From the NCBI GenBank assembly GCA_964036295.1, contig OZ038463.1, positions 12,577,274 through 12,641,273 of the forward strand: DNA of 64,000 nucleotides, read 5' to 3'. This document shows, piece by piece, positions 23,801 to 35,515 of the stretch. Within the stretch, counting starts at the first letter, position 1, and each line of letters starts with the position of its first letter. This DNA is from Plumapathes pennacea. Taxonomy: Eukaryota; Cnidaria; Anthozoa; Antipatharia; Myriopathidae. The notes under the pieces are model-generated. The model searched no databases. It saw only the letters and a list, made by a program, of their open reading frames with translations, and had not been told where the DNA came from. The position numbers were made by a program, and so were the translations under genes.

Positions 23801-26800
23801 ATTAATACATGATTTATATGCCCGAATCACATTAAAGTAAATTGTAATGTTGATATTTTTTAACGATTTTAAACGACGATACTCACGGCATTACTTCTAT
23901 ATTTTTTCTCTCATATGGTTGGGAGAACCACTACTCAGGTGCGCCAAATAAAGGACCCGACGCAACTCACCGTCATGTTGACCATCATGTTCTCGTGCAG
24001 GAACTTTCTAAATTTTCCCAGAAAAACTGTTCTCGACGATTCAAATCCCTAAAGAGCAGAAGAGCTTTGTTTACCTTTCGGCCGAACCGTACAAAAGAAT
24101 TGCACACAAAGAGAACAACAACAAAAAAGATGAGAAGACAGGACAACTCAACAAACGGGAGAGGCATGATTACCATGAAGGAAGGAAAGAAGGGGGAAAG
24201 AAACGGAAAAAAAGGGAAAGTGAAGGAAGAAGAGAATTAGGGAATGAGGGACGAAGGAGGGAAGAGAGGGAAGCAAGAATAGAAGGAGGGAGGGAAGGAA
24301 AGGAATGAAAGAAGGAAGGCAATTTGCGCACTTGGTAAACCTAACCTGTGACGGAATAGCATCGTCATTCTGAAGAAGTATCTTGCACATCTCCACTTGA
24401 ACACTTTCTAAAACTGGAACAAGCACAAGAAAATATTTCATGCAAAAGTTTGCAAATAAACTTCCAGCTATTGCAAGGATGGGTAAACTAGAAATATATT
24501 GAATGATCAACATGTATATCATATCACGTAGAAACATAACCTTACTAAAATTACCATTTCACTCTAATTGAGATTTGACTCACTGACCTTGCACTTTGCT
24601 CTTTAGTTTTTCGCAAGCTGCTTGATATTCTGTCCGTGCAGCATCGCTTGGACGTGACGATTCCTGCGTTACAGTTAACAAAGAATAATCCAAAGGATGT
24701 AACATTAGAGTAATCTTGTGTTCCCGACGGTTTAAGAGCTTATGTTAAATGTCAATGTAAAACGGCTAGGAATCCTGTGAAGCGCCTTTCTTAATGAATG
24801 TTGCCCCTTGTGAGTATACTTACATCTTTACTCTCCCACCATACGGCGGGAAGAGAGGATTTGAGGATGCTGTCATCTGGAGGTTTAATGTGCATGAAGT
24901 AACTAAACTTCTGTGGAAATGTACACAAGGTCAAGGAAACACACGTAATGTCCGAGAGTTTATGTGGCTAGTGAGACAAGAAAATTTGTTACTAAGAAAT
25001 TGCGTTGAAAAGGATTCGAACTCTTCCACCAAATCACATGTTCCCGGATGAAAACAAAACATTTGCAGTGTACGCAGCAGTCGACGGACAAATCCCAACA
25101 ATTGAGCAACGTGAAATACAATCAAACATCAACGAAACGACTGCCTTCTTCGTGCCTTCAGTGTCATAGGAATAAGGATATATCTTGCACTTCATCCACA
25201 CTCTCCTGGTTCTCTCGTGTCTGAGGGCGTTTAAGGCGAGACACAGACAGTGACCCTATGACACAGACATGAAGTATTAGTACGTCGCAGGTACGTTATA
25301 TTGCATTCCTTTTCAGAAACACGAGATTTTCCAACCCGCTTGAAAACGTCTTTTTTTCCCCGTTTTTTAAAGATGTTTCCGTTCACACGATAGCTTTTTG
25401 GAAGCCTTTTTTGCCCGTCCACACTAATCCTTGTTCGCTCCAAAACGCAAACTTTTCAATTACATTCCGTTTTCGGGTTTCTGCACGAGTCTCTAATAAC
25501 GCGAGAGTAATTTCCACTTTGGAGAGCATTTTCGCAAAGTTGCGTTTTTGGTGACCGTTTTCACCGTTTAAGTGTTTACGGACGGCGGAACGGCTAAGAA
25601 AAGAATGCAATTTAAAGCAGATACGCGTGGGAGGAGCCTTAATAAGGCACCGCACACACTAATCCGTTTTCGTTTGAAAACCCTATCTTTTTCCGTTTTG
25701 GCCTTCCGTCCACTCTAAGCCAGCATTTTTGGTCACAAAACGCAACTTTTCGACAAGTGAATGCATTATAAAAAGTAAACCGAAAGTATCTTGAAGAGGG
25801 AGTCGTGTGTTTAACCCATCACTAACAGTTTAGTTTTTTACCTGTATCTTGAAATCTAGCGTGACACTGTGAAACCAGTAAGCCTTGATGAGCGCACCTA
25901 ACAGATGCTCCAGGCACGGCTCCAACTCAGTCTCCTACAAAGAATACGTCAATGTCACGCCTCCCTGCTATAACAAACAAACGCGCTCGCTTCCACTGCA
26001 CTAAGTGGTCAAGCCTTTTTGGAGCTGCCTATGCATCTTATTCAAACATCTGCGAACTCTGTACCCGTGTACAAGATACTCTTGCAAAACTTTGGCACTG
26101 GCACAAATTTGTGAACCACTTTCCTAACTGAGATTTCACAAGTTCAAGACAAAATTACTCTCGAACAATCGTTCAGGGCCCGGTTTTTCGAAAGTCGATT
26201 AAGCTAATCCAGGATTAACGAAATTCTTTCTCTCGACCTCTTTCCCAATAAACTGCAGAGTTTTGTTCGAAGATGGATTAGTAAGCTTGTTCCAGCTTAA
26301 AAACGTTATCAAGAAAGTCGTTGTGGATGAAACGTTCACGTTTTCAGGCTAAAAAATGACAAGAAAGTTTAGACCTAATCCAGGATTAGCCTAATCGTGA
26401 TTTGAAAAACTGGGCCCAGAACATAGATTCATTTGATTCTAGTTTAAGACATTCATTGTCTCAGTGCATTTTTGGGAATGTTCCGCGTGAGCCTACGCAA
26501 CTCAACAGTAAGCGGTGTGATTTCTGCGCATGTCAAACTCTTCTCCAGATTATCGATGCAACAGTGCAAGTGCATCACCGCTATTACCGCCGGTTCAACT
26601 AGAGATAAAACTTAACATCGTGTGCAAGCCCCGTTGAAGCGTTACACGGATGCCAATTTGCACTGAGCAGTCATTTGAAGATTATTTAAACATTACTTTC
26701 TTTATACCTCCATGCATGCCCACATCAAGTCAAAAATTTTCTGAGCCCCTCGCTCCTTGGCTAAGGGATTTTCTCCAGAACAGGACCTCAGAAGAAAAGG

Positions 26801-29800
26801 TAACAGGACTTCTTCCACCGTGTAACCTTCTGTCTGCAAGGAAAAGGTTTCCACGATTACGACACGTCTGTGCTGACTGGAGAAATGAACACAGAGCAAG
26901 AAAAAAAAAATACGAAGAGAAAAAGAAGACTTTAGGAAAGACGATACTTAGAAGAACAGTACAGTTACCATCAGAAGGTTAAAGGGAGGAAGCAGCGCTC
27001 GACATTAACGGTTGCCCGCTTGCCCGGGGCAACCAAAACTTTTGGTCGGGCAGGTAAATTCTGGGCCGGGCCAGAAATTATGAAACTTTCTATTGCTTGA
27101 AGTCAATCTACAGTCCGAAGGGCAACCAACCTAAAACCTTAATGTCGAGCACTGGGAAGGATAAACAGAAAACAAAGAAAGAAAGGGCAAAGAAAGAGAC
27201 AGAGGTAATAGGCTTCAAACTACTTCAAACTACAAACAGACTCTATGTCGGAAGAACATTTATCACTTAAATTTGAGAGCTATACGTTGAATACTTTTCG
27301 AGAAACGACATTATCAAAACTGCAAAAATAACAACAACAACAAAAAAGGCTAGGTAGCAACTCTTCAGATAATTTTTGCAATTTGATGTGTTTGGTTTGG
27401 GGGTGATAAAACTTACCAGCAAGGGTCCCAGCTTCTCAAACACGTGTGCTGTAGTTAGTAGGGTCAATGTATCAACCCTTCCATGTAAACTGGCTGGCAT
27501 TGTAGGGATTCTGTTGGGCTGGAAATTAAGAGGAACCGTTCAGGACTTTACTACAAGAGTCAGTGACAACCATGGGTGGTGGGCTTATAGTGTTATTGGA
27601 AGAAAGGGGTTTGGGATTAAACGTCAATGTTATTTGGTGCTTGGCCTTCTATAAGCCCATGGGCTTACATTGGGGAGGGTGGTGCTAATTTTGGAGGGAG
27701 CTTTGCGTTTACGATGTGGGGAGAGGGAAGGAAGGGGGAAGGCTTTTGGGATGAAAATTAAGAGCAACTGTTCAGGATTTTACTGCAGGAGCCAATGACA
27801 ACCATAGTGGGCTTATAATATTATTGGAAGGAAGGGTTTTGGGATTGTTATTTGGTGCTTAGCTGTCTATAAACCCATGGGCTTACATTTGGGGGAGGGG
27901 GGGGCTAATATTGGAGGGAGCTTTGCGTTTACGATGTGGGGGGAGGAGAGAGGGGAGGCAGAGGCTCGTTTTGGGAGGGAGGGCTTATTCACGGAGTTTT
28001 ACGGTTTTCATAGAATCCTTTCAAGAGTGATCGACTTCATGATGGCACTGACAGAACATGGGCCATATTATCTGTGTTCTATAGCATGTAAAGCATTTCC
28101 ACTAACAGAGGGTAACAGCCGGTCAAGACACGCCATCAGCTCAGCTGCCTTGCCAACATCAGATGAGGGTGGATCCTGTAGCGGCTTGAAACCAGCTACT
28201 TGAAATCTGATACAAGTTAAAGTTCTGTTGCCATTGTATATTTGTAAGTAGTTGTATTTGTATGCATTCACTGCCTTATTTGAATGCAGATTTTAATGTT
28301 GTGGAACATTTTTAAAGGGGCTGCTACTTTCGGGGGATCGTTACTTTCAGGGAGGCCATTGCTTTAGAGGTTTAATAGAATTGTAAAAAATAAACATTAC
28401 TTTTGGGGCAACTGTTCATTTTTGTATATGCAACGGTACACTGCACATAGCTGGAGCCATTTTCAGATGATTGCCAAAAACTAAACTGCCAATCACAGGG
28501 CTGAAAGAAATGCTTTCAACCAATCAAAAGCCAACTGCAAGTAATCCATATTTTAGTTTTTCTTCGAAGAAGAAGTCAATCAGCACTGGGAGGAAATGTC
28601 ATGGCCACTTGCTTTCTTGAATGAGAATAATAAAAGTCAGGTTTTGCTTCTGCTCTTGTTTGGCCAAAAATGTTGCCAAACTTGTTTGGACCTGAATATG
28701 AAAGCATAGCAAATGTAAAACCAAAGTAATCAAACCATAATAGATTACTTTCAATAATCTGAAAGCAGCTCTAGCCTACTAAGTACTGGAAGGAGAAATT
28801 CCCCTCCATCTGATCGCTCTTTGGTTAAAACTTGTGAAAAGGATACTTGAGAGGAAAGGCACCAAAATTGAGCTGACAAGATTCTCCATAAGACAAACTG
28901 ACAGCAGGAAAGTAAGCCAGACCAACACCAAACTGCACATTATCAAATGCCACACCAAGATCTATACCATTCCTGCAAAAAAGAAGATGGATACATGTAT
29001 ATGAAAAGCATAATTCCTAAGTCAGTTCCTCAGGGATGACACAGATTTGTGGTGGCATACAAGAGATCCATGTAACCAGTGGAAACATGCAGACTAAGGC
29101 TGCGTTTACACGAGTGCATTTTCATTTGAATACAATGCATTTTCACCTCTCGTTTTTGCTGTTTAAATGAAACAGAAACCAAAGCTTTTTGAAAACGACT
29201 GGCATATTAATTAAAATTTGAGTCTTACTTTAATTTATTTTCATCATTGCTATGTATAAAAGTGACAGGAGGTTACATAACAATTTTAGTGCCTTCTGGG
29301 ATCAGTGTTTACGTAATATACTCACACAGCACAGCCTGTCACCACATGTACACACACACACAAAGTCAATATATAACTTCAGATTCCCACACCTGCTGTA
29401 AGAAATCTCTCCTTTATCCACATCAATACAACATCCAATTACATCACCTGCCATCCACTCCTGATGGGATAAGAAAAGAGTGACATGAACATAAACTTAA
29501 ATGATCATCTCAAATTTTAGCCTTCCTACTTTGCTCAGTACAAAGGGCTAGTGCTCAAAGCATGTTTATTTTCATGCAAATGATCTCATTTTCATATTAA
29601 GAAACATTTCGCAATGAGCCTCATTTTGAAACAGAGGCAATAGGAAATGGCCTATTGGGCTGGCAATATATTTACCTCTCCATACTTTGCTGTGGAAACA
29701 TTCCACTTTCTCACCCTGTGACCATCATATGCAAAGGAATCCTGCGTGTCACCAACACCTTCCTAGAGGACAAACAAGATGTACATGTAGCAACAATATT

Positions 29801-30958
29801 CTCTCCAACTTCAAACATATGATGGTATCCATGTGGAACCCACAGGTAACCTGGGCAGTAACCAAGGCTGGTGAACATAAGAGGAATGTAGGAAATTATC
29901 CCCAGAAGACACAAGAAAATCAAGCAGATTGCAAGTTCTTAGAATATTAGTACATTACTCAGGACACTCCACAATTATTCCTTGTACTTTCCTCTTATGT
30001 TTTCCATCAGCCTTTGGTCCTGTGGATATAGTAATAATATTTTATAGGTATCTATACTTCACCTCATTTGTGAATTTGCAATTTAATGTCGACCATCCTA
30101 ACTGCATGATGCCCTTTGAGCCAAGAAGAATCTCATACATCCATTTTCCTGCTCACACAAATACAAACGTTTCATGCATTACTTACTTAGAGTATTCTAT
30201 TTTACATGTAACACAAATATAAAGGCTAAATATAAATGCTCTCACCTTTACAGACACAAACATTGGCTCTGACACTGCTAAAGTTGCTCTGACTCTCAAT
30301 CTAAAAATTGGTAGTAAAATACAGTAGTCAATCAGTATCCGACTATTGCTATTCTGACTTGGTGACTGAGCGGTTTGGGGGTGGTGGACCTGAATCCGTA
30401 ATGAAGCTCCAAGCCAGGGGGCTGTGGGTTCAATTCCCACGGCCGGCAGTAGTAAGAAGGTTTTTCATCCGAGGAGGCAACTCCAACGGTTTTTCCCTTC
30501 TGAACCTGCCTCCTTTCTACAGGTATTCCACCGGTCTGACATTTGTACAAGAGCCTCTGGCTTGGGAGAATGGGGAACCATTCCCTATGCCTTGACTTTA
30601 AATAAATGATATTTACTATTTTATTTATTCTGGAGTAGGAGTTAGGCCCATGCAAATCAGTGTGCTTAATGTTGAAGCACTTGGATATTTGAAAGAACAC
30701 GAGAGAAGTGTGGAGAAGCATGACACTGTCCAACATGGCACGCTGAGAAGTGCTCTATTCCTTTTATACTTGATTAAGACAAATGATAAGTTTGCAAAAA
30801 CAACAAGAAAAAATTCGGTTTGACGCAAGTTGATGTCAAATTGAGGTGCATGTGATATGTTGAGTTATAGTGCATGCAGATTTGTCAGCACTTACTTTAT
30901 ATCAGATCATGCATACTATCTATCTTATCTGTCTTATTAGATAAATAAAAATAAATAT

Positions 30959-30994
<36 letters not shown>

Positions 30995-32181
30995 GTAAAA
31001 GATTTTATCTACAGACATATCCTATCTAACTTATTAGATCATTAGATATAGATCACACTTATTCTATTGATTCTGCTATTTATTATTTTGGAATGCATAC
31101 ATTGATCAAGTAGTTAGCTGTTTTGGCTATTTGTTTTAGTTGTTTGGTCCATGCAGTAGTATAGATTTAAAAAAGTTGTGAATGTACAAATTAAAATGTA
31201 ATATTTATATTATACCCTACATAATTATGAAGACTAACGAATTTTGTTGAGCAGAACATTATACAGAGTATCCCATTCTATACAAACTATAAGTGATTAC
31301 CTCAATCCCATCTTTGACATTCATAGTGCCACACAAACTGTTATTGTCAACTCCAACAATCTTAGGACCAATCCTGCCATCAGTGAGAGCTCTATCCTCT
31401 GGGCTGAGGACTACATGTAAATACAGAAGTGTTGGGGAAAAAAGTCTGCACAAACAAAGAGAAGCTATGCTGTACAATATGTAATGCAGACCTTCTGTAA
31501 TGGCTCTATAATTTAGTTACTCAGTCCTTTATTTGAAATTTTTTTCTTTTATACGTATAGCATATATAATATGTACCAATTTACCAAAATGAACATAACA
31601 ATATTTACGATTATTGTTATTAAGATAACTCATTGGTACCCCTTTCGGGCAAAGCCTCCTCATATAGCCCACTCTAGGATAACCCCCCCCCCCCCGGCTA
31701 CCCAAGGGGGGTATATTCTACAGGATATACCACCCAACCTCCCCCCCCCCACCCCCCCCCCCCCCACCCCATACAGGGTCGCTTTTACTTGTGTCTATAA
31801 AATATTAAAGTGCAAGTATCGTAGTTGCTGCTGTTACTGATACTGATACTGCCATATTCACAGTTAACACAACTGTAACTGCCACCGCTACAATAAGTAC
31901 AACTACTAAATAATGCTACCTGTTCCAAGTTCTTCTTCTGCATCGTCATACTGTGCCAGAATCTCGTCAATGTGTTCTTGTAGACTGCTGTACTCCAGCA
32001 ATCGTCTGTAAGTCAGATCGAGAAAGAAACAAGAAGAACTTTGTTGGTTAAGACGTTAAACTTAGCAGCGAAAGTCAGGTTTTAGTCGACAAATTCAAAG
32101 TTCTAGTTTATACCTTGGAGTTGCGATCGAATCTTGATCTTTTGAAGGAAAGACAGAGGAAAGAAACTGATCTAAATCCAT
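14017..32181 (-). CDS. RNF123: E3 ubiquitin-protein ligase RNF123 (KPC1) ortholog, about 37 exons
   Basis: RNF123 is the catalytic subunit of the KPC ubiquitin ligase, known in mammals for p27/Kip1 turnover. My model has 37 exons and about 1141 residues (human is about 1300). The start is ATG at 32181 and the stop TGA at 14017-14019. Exons 3-9 form the SPRY domain ([32 protein letters not shown]). The middle carries family landmarks such as LRHERTR, VWWESKD and [17 protein letters not shown]. The C-terminal region has [41 protein letters not shown] and [12 protein letters not shown]. The last two exons form a C3HC4 RING: CPIC at about residue 1094, then [10 protein letters not shown] and CFFCK. 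Nearly all junctions are GT-AG with agreeing phases. Exon 13 is uncertain. Coordinates are in the two exon-list entries. Confidence 0.93.
14616..14823. mobile_element. Complete MITE-like element, TTAACCTTTTCACTCCCAA termini
   Basis: The ends TTAACCTTTTCACTCCCAA and TTGGGAATGAAAGGGTTAA are near-perfect inverted repeats 208 bp apart. No coding capacity. Fragments of the same family lie at about 5861-5996 and 23210-23285. It sits in an RNF123 intron. Confidence 0.75.
17731..17810. repeat. C-homopolymer followed by a (CA)n microsatellite
   Basis: A run of C is followed directly by about 25 CA units, in the RNF123 intron between exons 28 and 29. Open frames across it on the minus strand are Val-Cys/Gly runs and are not genes. 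Confidence 0.9.
17831..17969. repeat. Near-palindromic foldback element ending in TTACACGGCGGC
   Basis: TTACACGGCGGCGAGAAGAT at the left pairs with the complement of ATCTTCAAGCCGCCGTGTAA at the right, and the arms stay complementary to a short centre near 17900 (GAGCGCTTCGC). It would form a hairpin with arms of about 65 bp. Confidence 0.75.
17981..18160. mobile_element. Small inverted-terminal element next to the foldback
   Basis: The left end ATTAGACACAAGTGTTTTAC is mirrored by GTAAAACACTCGTGTCTATA at the right, about 180 bp apart. It abuts the palindrome at 17831-17969 and may be part of one nested insertion. Confidence 0.6.
18536..18600. repeat. Degenerate ATCAC/ATCAT pentanucleotide tract
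   Basis: Imperfect tandem five-base units (CATCA, CATAT) in the RNF123 intron between exons 26 and 27. Confidence 0.7.
22157..22377. mobile_element. MITE-like element with TCAACATTGTTGAGA inverted motifs
   Basis: ACAACATTTGTCCGGTG near the left and CAGACAAATGTTGCGACCG near the right are inverted relatives, and CTCAACATTGTTGAGA / TCTCAACAATGTTGAGAG occurs in both halves. Both ends carry CCGTTTGACA. It lies in the intron between RNF123 exons 20 and 21. Confidence 0.6.
25300..25745. repeat. Dispersed repeat rich in CCGTTTT / AAAACG blocks
   Basis: Repeated short blocks (CCGTTTTC, CAAAACGCAA, GTCCACAC) in both orientations give a low-complexity, partly inverted structure. A related short piece lies at about 29100-29200. 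The 90-codon minus-strand frame here is not a recognisable protein. Confidence 0.45.
26177..26417. mobile_element. Complete MITE, GGGCCCGGTTTTTCGAAA termini
   Basis: About 240 bp with terminal inverted repeats GGGCCCGGTTTTTCGAAA and TTTGAAAAACTGGGCCC. Both ends carry CTAATCCAGGATTA inside the termini. No coding capacity. Fragments of the family border both module-gene copies. It lies in an RNF123 intron. Confidence 0.75.
27524..27985. repeat. Diverged tandem duplication, period about 232 bp
   Basis: AATTAAGAG...CCGTTCAGGA recurs 232 bp later as AATTAAGAG...CTGTTCAGGA, with shared TATAAGCCCATGGGCTTACA and GGAGCTTTGCGTTTACGATG blocks. It starts immediately upstream of RNF123 exon 10. Confidence 0.8.
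30355..30610 (+). mobile_element. tRNA-derived SINE, copy 1
   Basis: The head has a diverged pol III A box (TGACTGAGCGG at 30363) and a clear B box (GGTTCAATTCC, 30427-30437) followed by CCACGGCCGGCA. The tail body has AAGGTTTTTC, GAGGAGGCAACTCCAAC and CTTTCTACAGG, shared with the copy at 35840-36010, and it ends near TAAATAAA. It lies in the RNF123 intron between exons 3 and 4, opposite in orientation to the gene. Confidence 0.85.
30935..30996. repeat. (AAAT)n microsatellite
   Basis: About 14 AAAT units, some interrupted, in an RNF123 intron. It lies roughly 330 bases past the SINE end and is probably independent of it. Confidence 0.85.
31681..31769. repeat. C-rich homopolymer tracts
   Basis: Two C runs flank a short unique spacer in the RNF123 intron between exons 2 and 3. 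Confidence 0.85.
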
Positions 32182-33722
32182 TGTGAACAGGCTTTTTACC
32201 ACAGATATGGTCCATCAACTGTATCCTGTAAGCAATCAGGAGAAACCTAATGAGAATTGAGCTTGCCAAGACTGTATACAGCCATATATGTTGAAGCTAA
32301 TCAAAAAACTTAACTGAGGTAGCCATGTTTGTTTTTACTGAGGCCCAGGCTCTCACCGTCAGACTCATGCGCACGGTATGACATCATTAAAACTGTCATG
32401 TCATGACAAGTGACAAGGGTCCTTTTCTATATTTTTCAGGGCGGTTCATGAGCTAGTTCTTCACATAGCCATCCTGGCTTAGCTCAAGAGGGATTGAATG
32501 TCATTAAAATCAATGTCTTCTTCTTTGTTTTTGTTTTTGTTTTTGCTTCAGAACCTTTTGCAAGTGAGACTGCCTGCCGGCAAAAATCTAAAATAAGTAA
32601 TGTTATGCACAAACTAACTTTCGTTTCTTGGATGTTTACTTGGCGGAGTGGGGGGGGGGGGGGGGGGGGATTCCAGTGAAAAATACACGCACTGCAACAG
32701 TAAATCAAAGCACTGCCTTTATCCGTAGTAGCGACAAGCTGGAAGGGATGAAAGCGGTCGTTTCTCCACTTACGTAACAGAGGTAATCCCCGTATAGGTC
32801 TTATTCAAAGGTAATCGCCCCAAAGTTATTTTTAGAAGGTATCCAGTCTCCCCGCGGATATATTATATCAGCAACCAGGATTTAGAAATATTCTATGAAA
32901 ACCCTAAGTGCTGAAATCATATTTAAATAGTCGGAAACAGACCCTGGAACGTACAAAAATGAAAGAGGCGAGAAATCAGAGCAAATCTTCGACCGTCACT
33001 TTATAAGCTTTAAAAACAAAAGTGGTTTAATCTATGCCACAGGTTCCCTGCCATATCTCCATGATTCACAAATCATGAAGTAAAGTTACTTGCATAGCTG
33101 TGTGCAATGGATTATGGATTTGAGTATGAAGTTGTGAATCATGGAGATATGGCAGGAAAACTAGGCATATTTTGAACCACATTTGTTTGAAAAGCGTATA
33201 AAGGGTTGGTCGAAGATTAGCTCTAATTTCTCGCGTAAGGCTGTATGAAACATCAAAAATTGTACGTGAAAAGCTTGTTATATCCCCAGAAAGGTGTCGG
33301 GGAAGTTTCACGCGATTTAAAGATTGAGCTGAAAATGAGCATTTTCTAAAATAGTGCATTTTTTATCAAAATAGGCGTGAACATCTGACCTCGCAGTAAC
33401 AAGGATTTCTCTGCAACCATTTATCGGTTTGACCTGAAAATCGCTGTACAGAGTTTACAGTCATGGCTCTGCGCAATAAATTATGGATTTGAGTAAGAGA
33501 TTATGAATTATGAAGGTTGGGCAAAAAAATACTACACATAGTTTGAACCTCCTTTAATTGAAAAGAGTAACGGGCTAGCCGATGATTTGTTTTATGCAGA
33601 GGACCGTACTCGGCTCATGGTCAAAACTCTTATCCCCAGTCAGTGTATGTGTGTTATATTTAAAGTCACAATAAAGAAAGTGGAAAATGAATAGACAAGT
33701 GGTATGAAGTCAGGAAATATAG
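32182..33722. other. Intergenic stretch between RNF123 5' end and module-gene copy B
   Basis: The first few hundred bases should hold the RNF123 promoter; I see no TATA box. A G run is at about 32650-32669. At 33049-33157 two arms (CTGCCATATCTCCATGATTC and its complement) form a hairpin. A diverged direct copy of the right half, marked by ATTATGGATTTGAGTA, recurs at about 33480. No gene recognised. Confidence 0.5.
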
Positions 33723-33728
33723 TTTATT
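33723..33728 (-). terminator. AATAAA polyadenylation signal of module-gene copy B
   Basis: Minus-strand AATAAA lies 265 bases after the stop of copy B, mirroring the arrangement at copy A. Confidence 0.6.
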
Positions 33729-33992
33729 TGAACAGGAAATACGATCAAGTCAATTTGATCTACTGAAGTCACAAGGTTCGGCTACTATTGGTCTAACCTA
33801 AGTTATAAAAAAGGACTCTACGAAGATAACGCTAAAGTTAGCCATGTCACTGGCTTTGCAATAATTACATCACAACCATTATTTTCTGCTTTGTAAGTCA
33901 CTACTCTATATTTTAGATCGCAGTTATGTACAAGTCTTTTTGAGAATGTTCTTTAACGGATCACACCTCAAAGTCCGCGAGGTTATCTGATT

Positions 33993-34829
33993 CTATCGCG
34001 ACGTCTTTGTTGGCGCTTCTGTCGTGACTCCATGTTTTGCAAAAATCAGGGGGGCAAAGAGCTCCTCGGGGAAGTTCTTGGTGATTTCTCTCACGTCAAT
34101 TATGTAGAATGCTTCCCTCGCACAGCAGAAGTCACGAACCGTAGGTGGTCTCTCAATTTCATGTCTGGCACAAACCAGCGGGACAAAGAGCTCCTCGGGG
34201 AAGTTCTTGGTGATTTCTCTCACGTCAATGGTGTAGAATGCATCCCTTGCTGAGGAGAACTCACGAGGAACTTGTCTCTTGGGTTTTCCGACCAGACGGT
34301 TGTTCGCTCTTTTTACCCAATGAAATGATAACACTTTCAATAGCTTCCTGACAAAACCTGAAATTATACAAAAAAATTATGGTAAGTTTTAACAATCCAT
34401 AGCCTCGGAAAGAAATTGAACATATTAAGTATAATATAGAAGAAAGATGCAAAGAACACCATCACCAACAATCAAGAACAACAACAACACAACAATTAAC
34501 TTTAGGCAAAACAGCGCTGGCCAGGCAATCGACAACATCATTTTGTCGGCCTCGGCGGACCCCGCCTCAACATCCTTACTTCGATTAAAATTATTTTATT
34601 ATTGCTGTAGAGTATATGCATGGTAATCGTATCCGTATCAAGTTCTTTTTCTCTTTTTCGATATATTTACTTTGTTATTGCTGTTGTTGTTGTGAGAACG
34701 CCTAAATGTTTCCATTCGGAAAATAGTTGACTGCCATATGATTTCTCTTGTTTGTATCTCCACCGCACACAAATTATACTTTGACGACGGAAGTCTAAAC
34801 CGTAAAAATATACAGATTTACTTACCCAT
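33993..34829 (-). CDS. Duplicated small protein with two 43-residue modules, copy B, unknown function
   Basis: Inverted paralog of the gene at 10541-11330. Coding parts are 34826-34829 (ATGG, donor GTAAGT) and 33993-34357 (after TTTCAG), giving 122 residues, the same length as copy A. The product begins MGFVRKLLKVLSFHWV. Both modules keep IDVREITKNFPEELF. Most differences from copy A are conservative (SARDA kept; CSAREAL to CCAREAF; PLFCAKHG to PLIFAKHG), and one module-end Cys is lost to Phe in module 2. Exons and proximal promoter match copy A better than the introns do, which suggests a duplication followed by purifying selection. Function is unknown. Confidence 0.75.
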
Positions 34830-34978
34830 GATGATGATTTGCTGTTCTTGGTAGTATAATTTCCGAATTGATTCTCTTGAAGGTGATCTTTCTTTGTAAA
34901 ACAATGCACTTAGCTCACTCGTAAAACACTAGCAACTCTAGAAAGTCTGCCTTTGCTGTGCGTTTAGGAAGCGCATTG

Positions 34979-35028
34979 TGACGTAAGAGTGCTCGCGCAG
35001 TCGCTCGTTTTATAGAAATTCGTGATTG
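34979..35028 (-). promoter_or_regulatory. Promoter of module-gene copy B: CCAAT, TATA, CRE-half
   Basis: On the minus strand, CCAAT (35028-35024), TATAAAA (35014-35008) and TTACGTCA (34986-34979) occur in the same order as at copy A. The CRE palindrome has lost one base (T for G). Upstream, TTATCGGTTATTCATCATGA is shared with copy A, and copy B has an extra insertion of about 45 bases beyond it. Confidence 0.55.
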
Positions 35029-35464
35029 GCCAGCGCGTGCCGCAGACAAACCAATCAGATGTCATGATGAATAACCGATAATTTGAATGAATGAATAACT
35101 TTATTAAAAAATCCTTTAGCATCACTACTAATTTCTTGAGCATTCGCAAATATATAGACTAATTTGTGAATTTTTTTGCCTATATGTCTTTAATCTGTTT
35201 TTCTTCTCCTTCTATTAATTTTTCGCTTAACTTACAAGAACAACAAGAGTTGTATTTCGACTAATATACTTTTTTATTATTAAAACTCTCTATGCCCTTT
35301 CTTTAAAGCCGATTCATTAATGACCTATGGATCAACAAGAGAAGCAAAGCTTTGATTAAAGTCTAGCTTAAAAACTTGTATTTACTTTAAAATACGTAAC
35401 AGGGAAATCCGCGAGTTATGAGGTAGTGTTTAAATTTTTAGGCCTTAAACATTTATACAAACGT

Positions 35465-35515
35465 TTAGAACTAATGCTAGATTAGCTAAATCGTGCTTTG
35501 AGCAGCTGGGCTCAG
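35465..35515 (-). mobile_element. MITE fragment bordering module-gene copy B
   Basis: On the minus strand, GAGCCCAGCTGCTCAAAGCA and CTAATCTAGCATTAG match the fragment at 10155-10205 and the ends of the complete element at 26177-26417. Confidence 0.55.

Larger units (their letters stand above)
22740..32181 (-). other. RNF123: RNF123 exon list, exons 1-19
   Basis: Coding segments in transcript order: 1 32114-32181; 2 31920-32005; 3 31301-31410; 4 30246-30300; 5 30063-30148; 6 29676-29762; 7 29393-29460; 8 28832-28972; 9 28107-28206; 10 27417-27518; 11 26708-26833; 12 25842-25934; 13 25202-25255 (tentative, weak donor GTGTGG; another short exon of about 40 bases may be missing between it and 14); 14 24824-24910; 15 24588-24663; 16 24346-24407; 17 23971-24048; 18 23057-23180; 19 22740-22803. 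Exon 8 ends at an unusual donor (AA|GTTTTA), chosen because it restores the frame into exon 9. Confidence 0.85.

Noticed and set aside
24148..24537. 129-codon minus frame rich in Phe, Leu, Pro and Ser
   Set aside because: Generated by a GAAGG-rich purine tract next to RNF123 exon 16.
30363..30445. Possible tRNA gene
   Set aside because: A/B boxes are present but the A box is diverged and the sequence does not fold into a complete tRNA; it is the head of a SINE.
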